Below, piece after piece: positions 21,209 to 31,954 of a stretch of DNA of 64,000 nucleotides. The number at the start of each line of letters is the position of its first letter. Within the stretch, counting starts at the first letter, position 1. The stretch is from Bombyx mori (Eukaryota > Arthropoda > Insecta > Lepidoptera > Bombycidae). The notes beneath the pieces were generated by a model. It was not told the DNA's origin, ran no database searches, and saw only the letters and a program-made list of their open reading frames with translations. The stretch is from NCBI RefSeq assembly GCF_030269925.1, contig NC_085108.1:1240001-1304000 (forward strand), given 5' to 3'. The translations under genes and the position numbers were made by a program.

Positions 21209-21346
21209 TTAAAACCGAAGATCGAAACCTTGATTATATTCCATAAAGGCCCTCTCAGCCTGGGTGTCGTAAAACGTGTCCAAGACTGGATACAAATTTT
21301 TGTCAATGTCAGCATTCTCAAGAAGGGTTGTTGTTAGACAGGCGGC
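21209..21346 (-). CDS. Possible terminal exon of a host gene, unknown function
   Basis: On the minus strand an acceptor CAG (21349-21347) is followed in phase 0 by 45 open codons and a stop (21211-21209). An in-frame TGA lies just upstream of the AG, as expected at an intron boundary. The translation reads like a real protein: CLTTTLLENADIDKNLYPVL, then FYDTQAERAFMEYNQGFDLRF with one Asp and one Thr between the two parts. The polypyrimidine tract before the AG is poor. I do not recognise the family. It sits in a stretch without repeats between the mariner (ending 20889) and a family C retroposon (from 21524). Confidence 0.4.
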   Translation of the reverse strand, partial: AACLTTTLLENADIDKNLYPVLDTFYDTQAERAFMEYNQGFDLRF

Positions 21347-21523
21347 CTGTCAGAATTCCTGCCAAATTCCTATGCAGCATGACAAGAGGACATGCTGTAC
21401 CGATCCCACATGATATGGGAGATTGAGAGAGAGAGAGAGGGGGAGAGAGAGAGATGTTTAAAGCTCAAAAATCGTAATTGTTTGATTCGTAAAAAATATC
21501 ATAACAAAATAACTTCTTCAGCT

Positions 21524-21870
21524 TTTACTGGTGGCCCGGAGGCCTTTCCAGTTTCACCAGGACAGGTGGGCGAGCACGGGCTCAACCAAGAAGGGTGGGA
21601 TTGGCTAACAGCTGCCCGAGCGCCTCCGAAGGAGATCTGACAACTCGAGTGCAGCTGCTTCGCGGATGAATCTACTACCGGATCGGAAGCGCGATCCGCT
21701 GAGAAGATCCGGCGAGAAACTCAACAGACTGATGTATGGGTTAGGTTGCACAGCGAACTCTGTCGAGTTCGACTAGTATGGCTACCGGGGTCCCTAAGCC
21801 TGCTCCTAGTGTTAGAGCTGAACACGTCACTAACATGGTTATTGGATCTGATAGATCCGTAAGGACGTAA
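21524..21870 (-). mobile_element. Family C short retroposon with TSD
   Basis: Runs from TTTACTGGTGGCCCGGAGGC to GATCCGTAAGGACGTAA, flanked by CTTCAGCT (21516-21523 and 21871-21878). The same 5' end as the 8.1-kb copy. Confidence 0.82.
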
Positions 21871-22010
21871 CTTCAGCTATCTGAATGAAGTTAACTTAAT
21901 TTAAGTTCAATTAAAAACATTAAACTGTTGATGCTGATACCAAATAAAACGCACCTTTAGTTACAAAAATAAATGTCGCGTATTAAGGGTAATTAAACTA
22001 AATAACCTTT
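21868..22010. repeat. Dispersed repeat, copy 1
   Basis: AACTGTTGATGCTGATACCA and AATAAATGTCGCGT match 31670-31790 (direct) and 24513-24640 (inverted). The left part of this copy is at 21460-21523, separated by a family C insertion. Confidence 0.6.
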
Positions 22011-22512
22011 TTCGACTCGCGAATTATTATTCGCTCATCGCAGTAGTTCGCGTTTTAGATAGGTAGTTCGTGTTTTAGATAGTTTTAATTAAACACCTAA
22101 ATAATTGCATCTCTTGATACGAGATTCACCCTACATTCTTATTGTTCAGGCTAAGATGATTTCTAAATAAATAATTAACTTAACACAGCTACGTCTGAAA
22201 TAATGTATCCTGGAAACACACTGTAGACTGTGGAGTCTAACATTAATAGACAAAACGATACAGAACCCAAGCTATTTAAAAGCCAAAAAATATATAAACA
22301 TTTTTTTTTTTGGCCGCCCGTCTGCTAACCTCCTTGGCATTTTAATAGGCCACGTTATTTTGGAGAAATAAAACTTAGGTCTAAGCTCTTGTGTTTTTAT
22401 TTGTAGGTTAGCTAGAATGAACACTTTTTTGGCAACATTCGGACAAGGGATTCGTTGTGTATTCGCATCCAGAGGTATTGTGGGAGATGGTCATTATTAT
22501 TATTATTATTAT

Positions 22513-22713
22513 AGCTCAGATGGGTGGACGAGCTCACGGCCCACACGTTGTTAAGTGTTTACCGGAACTCATGTACATCTACAACGTAAATGCCGCCACC
22601 CATATCGAGATATAAGTTCTAAGGTCTCAGTATAGTTACAACGGCTGCCCCGCTCTTCAAACCTAAACGCGTTACTGCTTCACGGCCGAAATAGGCAGGG
22701 CGGTGGTACCACC
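22513..22713 (-). mobile_element. Bm1 SINE, partial
   Basis: Preceded by an (ATT)n tract. GCTCAGATGGGTGGACGAGC through GCAGGGCGGTGGTACC. Confidence 0.82.
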
Positions 22714-22772
22714 TTTGTTTCCTTGTCAGGATATCTTCAAAAGTTCGACGAGCGAACTAATCCATAGATATA

Positions 22773-23240
22773 AGCTACTGAGTTTCTCGCAGCCAATTTT
22801 CAGTGGGTCGCGTTTCCGATCCGGTGGTAGATTCATCGAAGGAAATTAAGGAGCGGACGGTTAGCGTGGTATGGACATGTGATGCGTAGAGAGAAGATGC
22901 ATGTGACTAGGGGATGTATGGAAATGGTAGTGCAAGGTAGAGGGGGAAGAGGTCGACCGAAGAAGACATGGATGGAGTGTGTGAATGACGATATGAGAGA
23001 GAGGAGTGAGTGTTGATATGACGGCTGATAGAAGAGAATGGAAGAGAAAAATTAGCTGTGCCGACCCCACCTAGTGGGATAAGGTGGAGAAAAAGAAGGT
23101 AGATTCATCGAAGCACTGCTCTTGGTAGGGCTAGTGTTAGCAAAATCTCTGAGGTTGAGTCCGTGAGCTCACCTACCCGTCAGCGTGAAGCTGAAATAGT
23201 CCCTACGGCTACCAGCAAATAAGTAGCACAAAAAAGCCGT
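22773..23240 (+). mobile_element. Family B retroposon split by a LINE
   Basis: Pieces 22773-22841 and 23098-23240 around the LINE insert 22842-23097. Confidence 0.82.
22842..23097 (+). mobile_element. LINE 3' fragment inside a family B unit, 16-bp TSD
   Basis: GTATGGACATGTGATGCGTA...GACCCCACCTAGTGGG tail of a LINE also present at 24247-24500, 50595-50985 and 51640-51812. GGTAGATTCATCGAAG is duplicated at 22826-22841 and 23098-23113. Confidence 0.88.
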
Positions 23241-23514
23241 GAGCCTTGAGGGACGTATTTTCTCTCTCATTTTTTTATATGACATTTATTAGACATTCAT
23301 ATTAATATTTCAACAATTATTACTGTTTTCCTTGTTAAGTTTGAATCTCAAAGTGAGTTTTAATTGGATATTCTCTTTTTATTATTATTATTATTGTATT
23401 CCATCTTCGAGGCGATGAATTGCCAATGTTACGTACGCCATTATTGTCACATGCATCAGGCCATAAATTAAATAGTTTAAGTTGTTTTCAATGTTAAATG
23501 TTTGTGATGTGTGG

Positions 23515-23866
23515 CAGTACTGGTGGTAGGACCTCTGTGTGGCAGTACTGGTAGTAGGTGGTAGGACATTACTGGTGGTAGGACCTCTGTGTGGCAGTAC
23601 TGGTAGTAGTTGGTAGGACATTAGTGTTGGTAGGACCTCTTGTGAGTCCGCGCGGGTAGGTACCACAGCCCTGCCTATTTCTGCCGTGAATCAGTATTGC
23701 GTTTCGGCTTGAAAGGTGGGGCAGCCGTTGTAACTATACTTGAGACCTTAGAACTTATATCTCGAGGTGGGTGGCGCATTTACGTTGTGGAAGTCTATGG
23801 GCTCCAGTAATCACTTAACACCAGGTGGGCTGTGAGCTCGTTCACCCATCTAAGCAATAAAAAAAT
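23515..23866 (+). mobile_element. Bm1 SINE with tandemly repeated body start
   Basis: The motif TACTGGTGGTAGGACCTCTG is repeated as about three imperfect units over 23515-23640 before a normal body ending TAAGCAATAAAAAAA. Confidence 0.82.
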
Positions 23867-24246
23867 GGCCTACCGAATGGCTACATTCAAGCATATTATG
23901 TAGTTTCAAATTTGTCCACACCATAGTTTCTCCTACGGCTAGCTTATTGAAACACTATCCGGGTATTCTCTGATTTAATTGCAATTTAATTCATACCTTG
24001 TAACATGCCTATGAATATCTTATGTGTCTCATTTCTATTCGTACCTGTATTAAATAACGTGTTTGACATTTTCGTCCTGCTGTCATACGAATTTAACCTT
24101 GAACAATGACATTTTAGAGAAGGGGCTTAGGGTTCCGTAGTATGCGTGATATATTGTCGCAAAGCCCGCATTCGCCCGCAGCGCGATATCTCTAAACAAA
24201 TCGACAAATACAAAAAGATTCAGTGTTGAAATTAAAATAATTATAC
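23867..24246. other. Nothing recognised
   Basis: AT-rich sequence between a Bm1 and a LINE fragment. No open frame of note. Confidence 0.3.
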
Positions 24247-24500
24247 TTACGTTTAGCGTGGTATGGACATGTGATGCGTAGAGAGAAGATGCATGTGACT
24301 AGGGGATGTATGGAAATGGTAGTGCAAGGTAGAGGGGGAAGAGGTCGACCGAAGAAGACATGGATGGAGTGTGTGAATGACGATATGAGAGAGAGAGGAG
24401 TGAGTGTTGAGATGATGTCTGATAGAAGAGAATGGAAGAGAAATATTAGCTGTGCCGACCCCACCTAGTGGGATAAGGTGGAGAAAAAGAAGAAGAAGAG
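24247..24500 (+). mobile_element. LINE C-terminal fragment
   Basis: Frame 24271-24468 reads MMRREKMHVTRGCMEMVVQG then RGGRGRPKKTWMECVNDDMR, a basic RT C-terminal block, then the stop and an AAGAAGAAGAAG end. Confidence 0.78.
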
Positions 24501-24512
24501 AATTACACCGCC

Positions 24513-24650
24513 AGAAACTTCACTTAATACATGACATTTATCTTTGTAATTAAATGTCCATTTTGTTTGGTATTAGTAGGTATCAACAATTCAATGTTTT
24601 TAATTAAACTTCAATTAAGTTTACCCCATTCAAATAGCTGAAGTAGTTTT
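24513..24650. repeat. Dispersed repeat, copy 3, inverted
   Basis: GTATTAGTAGGTATCAACAA.. to CATTCAAATAGCTGAAGTAG, the reverse complement of the other two with decay. Confidence 0.5.
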
Positions 24651-24671
24651 TTGTTATTAATAATACATAAT

Positions 24672-24882
24672 AAATAAATAAATATTTACTAACAATCACG
24701 CCACGTTAACTGGTCCCGTGCTAAGTTCGTAAAGAACTTGTGTTACAGGTGCCAGTTAACGGATATAAATGTAAGATTTTTATTATACACATACATATAT
24801 TTAATATACATCCATAACCCTGGAAAAGACATTTATATTTATCATACAAATATCTTTCCTTGGCGGGATTCGAACCCGCCAA
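24672..24882 (-). mobile_element. tRNA-derived SINE, head-truncated
   Basis: Body and tail intact but cut within the B-box (GATTCGAACCCGCC). Confidence 0.82.
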
Positions 24883-24885
24883 TTA

Positions 24886-25250
24886 TATTATTATATTTTT
24901 CTCAAATTTTAAGCTTTAAATCGCTCTCCTGTAATGTTGCAAAAGCGCCGCTTAAACCGAATAGCTTTCCAACCATCGATATAATGTAAATAAAATAGAT
25001 TAGGATTCGGGTTACAGCACACGCTAACTCATATGTGGCTTAGCGCTGCACACTCATCGCCGTTTATCTCAAAAACGAATCAACATATAAGAAAAAGTTT
25101 TAAATAAAAATTGTACAGAATTTTATTCTCTACAACTTTTGTATTAAACTCAAACACGATAGGTGGCGGAGAAAACGAGATATTTTCAATCGAACTGATT
25201 TTTGCGGTCTTTGGCCTTGACTATCTAAAGAACGCTCGCACGTTGCCATA
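24886..25250. other. Nothing recognised
   Basis: Contains CTCAAAAACGAATCAACATA-type sequence common in insect intergenic DNA. No gene seen. Confidence 0.3.
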
Positions 25251-25251
25251 T

Positions 25252-25690
25252 GTTTTTTTTTTTTTATTGCCCTTGTAGGCAGACGAGCATACGGCCCACC
25301 TGATGGTGAGTGGTTACCGTCGCCCATGGACTTCAGCAATGCCAGGGGCAGAGCCAAGCCGCTGCCTACCGTTTAATACTCTCCACAAGCCTCGTTTGAA
25401 GAAGGACATGTCATAGCGCTCGGGAAACACCGTGGAGGGGAGCTCATTCCATAGCCGGATGGTACGTGGCAAAAAAGACCTCTGGAAACGCACTGTGGAT
25501 GACCGCAGTGGCTCCAGGTAGTATGGATGAACTCTACTCCGGTGGCAGGCGGTGCGATGGTAAAAACGAGATGCCGGTATCATCTCGAACAATTCCTCAG
25601 AGCACTCCCCATGGAACATACGGTACAAAATACAGAGGGAACCGAAGTCCCTCCGCAGACCCAGAGGTTCCAAACGATGTTTTTAACATT
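25252..25690 (-). mobile_element. CR1/Jockey-like LINE 3' end with RT C-terminus (family G)
   Basis: Open minus frame 25673-25314 (119 codons). It contains GSLCILYRMFHGECSEELFE, then a block ending RSFLPRTIRLWNELPSTVFP. The S/T-x-R-F-x-R-x-I-x-x-WN-x-LP pattern is the usual RT C-terminus of CR1/Jockey-type elements. It is followed by GSAPGIAEVHGRR*, then a tail with CTACAAGGGCAATAAAAAAA. This is the longest of ten copies in the window. Confidence 0.8.
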
Positions 25691-25695
25691 TGCAT

Positions 25696-25968
25696 GGCTA
25701 ACTAGATGACCCAATCGATAAATAAAAGACCAAAACTTTTCTATAAAATAAACTTAAAACAAACAAAAGGAATCCGTCCGCGGGGGACGCATCAAAGGAA
25801 AAACAAAATTGTTATTTTTATTTAATTCCGAGCATTTTCAAATTTATTTACCTTTTAAACTTTCTCTGGAAATAACTCAAGACCAAAATTAGCTAAATCG
25901 GTCCAGCCGTTCTCGAGTTTTAGCGAAACTAACGAACAGCAATTTATTTTTATATGTATGGATATAAA
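25696..25968 (-). mobile_element. Helitron family F
   Basis: CTAGATGACCCAATCGATAA through ATTTTTATATGTATGGATA. Hairpin region shortened. Confidence 0.75.
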
Positions 25969-26096
25969 GATCTATACAAAAAATCGAATTCTTCCGTTAG
26001 ATACCAAGGTTGATCCCTTATTTCGTAAAGCAGTTATAGTTACATCTACGTCTTGTGGAAACCGAAGTTCAGCGCCGTTTTCTCATCTGTCTGTCT

Positions 26097-26274
26097 TCCG
26101 ATTTACCCGCTGAGTTTCTTGCCGGATCTTCTCAGTGGATCGCGATTCCGATCCGGTAGTAGATTCAGCGAAGCGCTGCTCTTGTTAGGGCAATAACAAT
26201 ACTCACAATCAAATCTCAATCTGGGTTCAGCTGGAATTGCCTACCACCAGTGAATAGGCAGAGAAAAACAAAAA
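26097..26274 (+). mobile_element. Family B/C-type retroposon, diverged
   Basis: CCCGCTGAGTTTCTTGCCGG through GAATAGGCAGAGAAAAACAA. Confidence 0.7.
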
Positions 26275-26442
26275 AAGACGACTGTGTAACGGCTGCCTTG
26301 TCTCTCATGGCTAGTTCGCGGAAGGTAGCCTTTCTCTTCTTTTCTTCTTCACTCTACCGTTCGTAAGCACGTAAGCACGGCGTCACTGTTATAGGACTGC
26401 TACGTTCATGCAAACTTCCGTCGGCGAAGCAGTAAAATTAAA

Positions 26443-26580
26443 ATGTCCGAAATGTGCGAGAAAATCGAATCCTCATTAAAAACCTGTGGAACCAATACCA
26501 GTGGAACGCCCGCCAAAATCACCCGCCACATCGCAAGCGAGTTCGCGTGTCTCTCAGACCGTTTCTGTTTTTTTTTTTAA
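26443..26580 (+). pseudogene. Possible retroelement ORF1 start
   Basis: ATG at 26443 opens 45 codons (MSEMCEKIESSLKTCGTNTS..AKITRHIASEFACLSDRFC), then a poly(T) and a stop. The GC-rich leader (26285-26442) and the abrupt end in poly(T) look like a truncated retroelement 5' end. Identity unknown. Confidence 0.3.
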
Positions 26581-27019
26581 ACATTTATTTTTAAATCCGG
26601 CAACGGTCTAACGTCTTAACTGGATTCGCGCGCATCCTCCGAAAACGGCGCCAAAAATTAATTACAAGATACCAGTTTTTTTATTTTATTATACATATAG
26701 ATGTACATTTTAATATTAGTTATTCGTATTTTAGAGGACATTTTGTATCGATAGGCGAACAAGTTAAATCCGTTGTTCAGTTTTAATTCGGTTTCAGTGA
26801 TATTAAGACGTGTTTGTTACTTTTAAATATAACATTATTTTTTTTTATAATTTTTCTTTTGTGTCGCCATCTTTATTCGGTAAGTTTTTTAAAGCCGTTG
26901 GCTGTTTAGTAAATGCATTTTTTTTTAAATATAATTTCGTTTTGTTTTTTTATTTAATAAACTAGCGATCGTAAGTTATATTAATATAAATCGTTTTTAA
27001 CTATATAGTTACGTAAGAT

Positions 27020-27412
27020 TTTTTTTGTCTGAGAACTTTAACTAGTGGGTGGCGTATCCGACGATGTGTGGCCATCAAGGCTTGTGAACATCAGCAACTC
27101 CAGAGAGATGAATCACATCAACAGTTAGTTAACCCTATTGGTATATAAATCAGTTAGGTATATATCTGTTTATTGTATGTATATATTTTCTATAATAGTG
27201 TATTGTCTTTAGTACACCGCAACATACCTGCTATATTTTTTTTATTTTCCAGAATTTCTGTAAACGAAACGTTTGTCTGGAAGAGATCGCTCTTAGCGAT
27301 AAGACCGCCTATTGTACAAATGTATCTGCTTTTTGACTGCTTTTTGAATGTAAATTGTGTTTTAGTGTGCAATAAAGTGTATTCTCTCTCTCTCTCTCTC
27401 TCTCAACTCAAG
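27020..27412 (+). mobile_element. LINE 3' end with (CT)n
   Basis: GGAAGAGATCGCTCTTAGCG..AAGACCGCC and GTGTGCAATAAAGTGTATTC are typical of the 3'UTR of a widespread lepidopteran LINE. A CT microsatellite follows. The RT part is not intact. Confidence 0.55.
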
Positions 27413-27592
27413 CGATTTAACAATTATTTGATAATATTTGTCTAGAATCTTAACGTAGCAACATTACTAGTGACGAAATCAATTAAAATATAAGGAAGGT
27501 TACACACCCGTTTGCCTAGAGAAACAAACAAATAAAAACTTAATGAATATATTAATTAACTAACCTTGTGCATATATATAATAAAAAAGTTT

Positions 27593-27855
27593 TTTTTTTT
27601 TTTTTGTATTATTTTTTATTGCTTAGATGGTTGGACGACCTCACAGCTCACCTGGTGTTATGTGGTTACTGGAGCCCATAGACATCTACAATGTAAATGC
27701 GCCACCCACTTTGAGATATAAGTTCTAAGGGTCTCAGTATAGCTACAACGGCTGCCCCACCCTTCAAACCGAAACGCATTACTGCTTCACGGCAGAAATA
27801 GGCAGGGTGGTGGTACCTATCCGCGCGAACTCACAAGAGGTCCTACCACCAGTAA
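27593..27855 (-). mobile_element. Bm1 SINE, 5'-truncated
   Basis: Long poly(T), TTGCTTAGATGGTTGGACGA through CTACCACCAGTAA. Confidence 0.86.
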
Positions 27856-28045
27856 AATCATTAGTATTATCACTAGACTTTTCCCGTGTCTTCGACCGTA
27901 TAGCCTGGGCATTTCAAAGACTAATTTTACTAATAAATAATTTTACTAATTACCCCGTTGCTATTACTGGTCACTTTAAGATGTAAGATCGTTAGAACAG
28001 ATTTGTAGAATATTTCTCAAGGAGTCCGCAATTATTTTGAGGCAT

Positions 28046-28236
28046 TTTTTTTTCCTACCTAAGCTGATGGTCTAGAGAGACCGTGTCAGCGTCGCCGGGC
28101 TAGTGAGTTCACGGGGCTCAAACCTGACGACGTTGCTAACACGAACCCTAGCAAGAGCCGTGCTTCGCAGAATCTACCACCGGATCGGAAACGCGACCCA
28201 CTGAGAAGATCCGGTGAGAAACTCAGTGGGCTGCGG
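28046..28236 (-). mobile_element. Family B retroposon
   Basis: TTTTTTTTTCCTACCTAAGC through GAGAAACTCAGTGGGCTG. Confidence 0.82.
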
Positions 28237-28389
28237 CATACTGAGGTTGAATTCAATTGCATTGCCCATTCCACCCTGCAATCCGGAACTAATTGCTTGT
28301 CATCATAGTATTAATAGCCAAGAGGGTTATGACTGGAAGCTCTGGCTACTGGCTGGTACAGTCAAGGACTGTGTTGAATCCTCTCTTTC

Positions 28390-28621
28390 TTTAGATGGAA
28401 GAACTAGCTCACGACCAGCCCAATGTAAGTGGTTACCGGAGCCCATAGACATCTACAACGTAAACGCGCCACCCACCTTGAGATATAAGTTGTAAGGTCT
28501 CAAGTATAGTTACAACGGCTGCCCCACCATTCAAACCGAAACGCATTACTGCTTCACGGCAGAAATGGGCAGGACGGTGATACCTACCCGTGTGGACTCA
28601 CAAGACGTCCTACCAGCAGTA
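28390..28621 (-). mobile_element. Bm1 body, reversed, diverged
   Basis: TAGATGGAAGAACTAGCTCA..CCTACCAGCAGTAATT. Faces a separate + oriented tRNA-like head at 28650. Confidence 0.75.
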
Positions 28622-28649
28622 ATTGCGCGTACTGTAATAGTTACGGGTT

Positions 28650-28925
28650 TGATTTGTCGTCTTGGTCTAATGGATAAGACGCCCGGTGCGTTCGCATCGA
28701 GCGATGCGATAGTGCTGGTGTTCGAATCCCACAAAAAGCTACAAATTTTTCTTACGAAATAAGTAGACAAGTCATCCTGAGGAATGATTTCCACGTTGTT
28801 TTTTGCGTAATGACCATACCATTAAGACATAGATCTCGAGTCTTATGGTAGGTGGCGGCATTTACGCTCCGGTAACCACTTAACATCGGGCGGGCCGCGA
28901 GCTCATCCACCGGTCCAAGCAATTA
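28650..28925 (+). mobile_element. Bm1-like SINE, diverged
   Basis: GTCGTCTTGGTCTAATGGAT head, GTTCGAATCCC B-box, then a short, internally deleted body (28836-28925). Older than the other copies. Confidence 0.65.
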
Positions 28926-29407
28926 ATTCGCCGGAAATTTAATTAAGACTACTCATTATTAGCATTGGCAATAACGCTGTCGTATCTCGGGACAAAAATA
29001 AATGCTTAACATCAGAAGGAACATGTTAGCTCGTTTTCGCATCCACAATTATATTTCCAACTTAGAATCAAATCTTCAATTGTATATTCAAATGGAAAAT
29101 AACTTTATCCTTGACTGTAGATTCCAATCCAAGCTGACCCCTAATCCGTTGGAAAGTTGTTTTAGGCAAATGCCACGTTATACTGGTATAATATGCTAAT
29201 CCATTGAATTTACATTCCTTAGTATATTTTATGAAGCTAGGCGATTTTTTATTTTAATTTTGTTGTATAAAATTTGTTTCGTAAAGACTCGTGCTTAGCG
29301 ATAAAACTCATTACGTAACACGTTATAAGTATCATTATACGTTAACGCGGCAATCGGACTTATTACCTTATTGAATAGAGAAGGATCGAGTCCACATGAA
29401 TCTGCGG
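28926..29407. other. Nothing firm
   Basis: A 65-codon + frame (29002-29199) is open but low in information. No splice or repeat signal. Confidence 0.25.
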
Positions 29408-29570
29408 TGTGCTTAGTAGGAGTTTTTTAACGTTCACGATAGCGTAAAAGTTAACTCTAATTTGTATGGAGCTGGAACAGCGCCCCTAGCGGCAAACGCA
29501 GGCAAACGTTTCAACTCCATACAAATTAGAGTTAACTTTTACGCGGTCGAAAACGTTAAAAAACTCATAT
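29408..29570. mobile_element. Fold-back MITE, complete copy
   Basis: TGTGCTTAGTAGGAGTTTTT.. to ..TTAAAAAACTCATATT. Same arms and centre as 17708-17863. Confidence 0.82.
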
Positions 29571-29602
29571 TAAATATACTGTAGACATCGTATTGTCAAC
29601 CC

Positions 29603-29805
29603 ACAGACACAGCCCACTGAGTTTCTCGCCGGATCTTCTCAGTGGGTCGCGTTTCCGATCCGGTGGTAGATTCTGCGAAGCACGGCTCTTGCTAGGGTCA
29701 TTGTTAGCAACTCTCCGGTTTGAACCCCGTGAGCTCACCTACACACGCTAGGGTAAGCTGACATAGCCTCTCAAGGCTATCAGCATGGGCAGGAACAAAA
29801 AAAAA
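29603..29805 (+). mobile_element. Family B retroposon
   Basis: CCACAGACACAGCCCACTGA through CAGCATGGGCAGGAACAAAA. Confidence 0.82.
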
Positions 29806-29998
29806 ATATGTATTGTCACCAGCCGTTGCGTAGCTCATCCGATTCTGACACGTCCTGTCTTAAAAGAAGACGTGCCTATCTATGCAAGGTACTAGCTATT
29901 TTGTCATACTTGACCAACCTAGATACTTGACTAATGAACTACAGTTGTCAGTCTATAATCTATTTCTCTCTCTATATAGTCTATTTCATTTGCATAAT

Positions 29999-30238
29999 TA
30001 CTGGTGGTAGGGCGTCTTGTGAGTCCGCACGGATAGGTACCACCACTCTGCCTATTTCTGCCTTGACGCAGTAACGCGTTTCGATTTGAATGGTGGGGTA
30101 GCCGTTGTAACTCTACTGAGACTTTTGAACTTATATCTCAAGGTGGGTGGCGCATTTACGTTGTAGATGTCTATGAGCTCCAGCAACCACTTAACACCAG
30201 GTTGGCTGTGAGCTCGTCCACCCATCTATGTTATAAAA
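29999..30238 (+). mobile_element. Bm1 SINE, 5'-truncated
   Basis: TTACTGGTGGTAGGGCGTCT through CACCCATCTATGTTATAAAA. Confidence 0.84.
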
Positions 30239-30284
30239 AATAAATATTAAAAAATACTCGGGTTATTTACTGTGGCATTAATTG

Positions 30285-30327
30285 GTACTACCCGTGCGGA
30301 CTCACAAGAAGTCCTACCACCAGTTAA
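30285..30327 (-). mobile_element. Bm1 fragment
   Basis: CTACCCGTGCGGACTCACAA through CCACCAGTT only. Confidence 0.65.
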
Positions 30328-30339
30328 AGGATAACACGT

Positions 30340-30450
30340 AAATAAAAAAAAAATCCGTGATCCAATGGATACGTGTAGCCCAAAACAGAACCAATTGGAA
30401 GGATTTGGAGGAGGCCTTCGCCATATTCAGTGGGTTTCTGCCAAACATTA
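30340..30450 (+). mobile_element. LINE C-terminal scrap
   Basis: Codons IQWIRVAQNRTNWKDLEEAF match the end of RTE-like RTs. Cut on its right by the hAT-type MITE at 30459. Confidence 0.55.
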
Positions 30451-30458
30451 GTGTAGAT

Positions 30459-30678
30459 CCGGGGTTCCCAAACTTATTTTGAGCCCACTTTGAGAATAAA
30501 TTATTTTTTAGCGCCCCAATTTTTTACTTACTTAAAAACCACTATAGCGAGAGCTCAGTCGGTGTCTAAGTCCTCCTAGATGAAATTAAAAATCGCCTCC
30601 CAAGCCTCTACACAACGCCCCCCTTGTAAGCCTGTAGCGCCCATAAGGGGGCGTTATCGCCCACTTTGGGAAAGGCTG
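30459..30678. mobile_element. hAT-type MITE with 8-bp TSD
   Basis: 220 bp between copies of GTGTAGAT (30451-30458 and 30679-30686). Ends are imperfect inverted repeats: CCGGGGTTCCCAAACTT on the left, and CCCACTTTGGGAAAGGCTGG on the right. An 8-bp duplication and GGGTTCCCAAAC-like ends are standard for hAT MITEs. Confidence 0.8.
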
Positions 30679-31000
30679 GTGTAGATAAATAAACGTTAAA
30701 TGCTGAGTTATTTACTATTTTATTTGCTTTGTTTTTAGCAGGAAATAAAAGGCCTTTTTTATTTATTTTAAACCGTAAAATTAATTTTAATTTAAACACA
30801 TCAATCTACTAACAGAATAATCACTAAGGTTTTCGTAGCAAGGGCAATTCCACAGACATCTGTTTTATTGATTACCCGTTAAACATTATGTTCAAACATG
30901 ACCTAGTTAACAGGCATTGACATTGTCACGGTGCTCTGGTACTCTACGGAGACAATTTGATTCTTCGTTTACCACTAATTCAGGGAGGGAGCATTCAGAT

Positions 31001-31163
31001 ATCTATACTAATATTATAAAGAGGAAAGATTTGTTTGTTTCGAATAGGCTCCGAAACTACTGGACCGATTTGAAAAATTCTTTTTCCATTAGAAGCCGAC
31101 ATTGTCCCTGATGAACATAGGCTACTTTTTAATGTTTCCGAAGCGAAGCGAGGGCGGGTCGCT
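31001..31163 (+). mobile_element. Helitron, short
   Basis: TCTATACTAATATTATAAAG through CCGAAGCGAAGCGAGGGCGG and GTCGCTAG before T, 163 bp. Confidence 0.8.
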
Positions 31164-31174
31164 AGTCAATTAAT

Positions 31175-31415
31175 AAAGCAAACCCGCAAAATTATAATTA
31201 CTGTAATTACTGGTGGTAGGACCACCCTGCTTATTTCTGCCGTGAAGCAGTAATGCGTTTCGGTTTGAAGGGTGGGGCAGCCGTTGTAACTATACTTGAG
31301 ACCTTAGAACTTATATCTCAAGGTAGGTGGCGCATTTACGTTGTAGATGTCTATCGGTAACCATTTAACACCATGTGGGCTGTGATTTCGTTCACTCATC
31401 TAGGCAATAAAAAAA
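31175..31415 (+). mobile_element. Bm1 SINE, internal deletion
   Basis: AAACCCGCAAAATTATAATT spacer, TTACTGGTGGTAGGACC joined to ACCCTGCTTATTTC, end CTAGGCAATAAAAAA. Confidence 0.83.
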
Positions 31416-31509
31416 TCCTCCAAGCAAGGATTCCATGTACTATGGGAATTGAAGACAGATATAGACACAAGGCTATTTGGTTTAAGTGACATTTTTGAAA
31501 CTTTCCAAG

Positions 31510-31603
31510 AGAGCCTTTTTAACGTCCATGAGCGACGGTAACCACTCACCATCAGGTGGGCCGTGTGCTCGTCTGCCTATACGGCAATAAAAAAAGAAAA
31601 AAA
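31510..31603 (+). mobile_element. Family G LINE tail fragment
   Basis: GTCCATGAGCGACGGTAACC through GGCAATAAAAAAAG. Only the last 90 bp of the family. Confidence 0.7.
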
Positions 31604-31613
31604 AAGCCATTTT

Positions 31614-31790
31614 AAAAGAATAATTTCGAAAAAAATATCATAACAAAAAAAACTTCTTCATCTATTTGAATGGAGCAAACACAATTGAAGTTTGTTTAAA
31701 AACATCGAACTGTTGATGCTGATACCAAATAAAACGGACCTTTAATTACAAAGCTAAATGTCGCGTGTTAAGCGTAATGACGCTTATAAT
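31614..31790. repeat. Dispersed repeat, copy 2
   Basis: AATATCATAACAAAAAAAAC..CTTCATCTATTTGAATGGAG..CTGTTGATGCTGATACC, the uninterrupted form. Confidence 0.6.
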
Positions 31791-31954
31791 AATTAGTCTT
31801 TCACTTCGTGATATATGTGTAGGATTGGTAAGAACGGAACGTATGAAAACAGTGTGGAACGGAGCGTTAAGATGTGAGTGAGAGTAAACGGAAAGAAAGA
31901 GAGAAGAGAATGACAGAGAAAAGGAAGATGGCGAAGACAGGCTGTGTTTTATAC

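Noticed and set aside
26285..27020. LTR retrotransposon or full LINE 5' end
   Set aside because: Only a short ORF and a GC-rich leader are seen. No matching second LTR and no pol-like coding was found.
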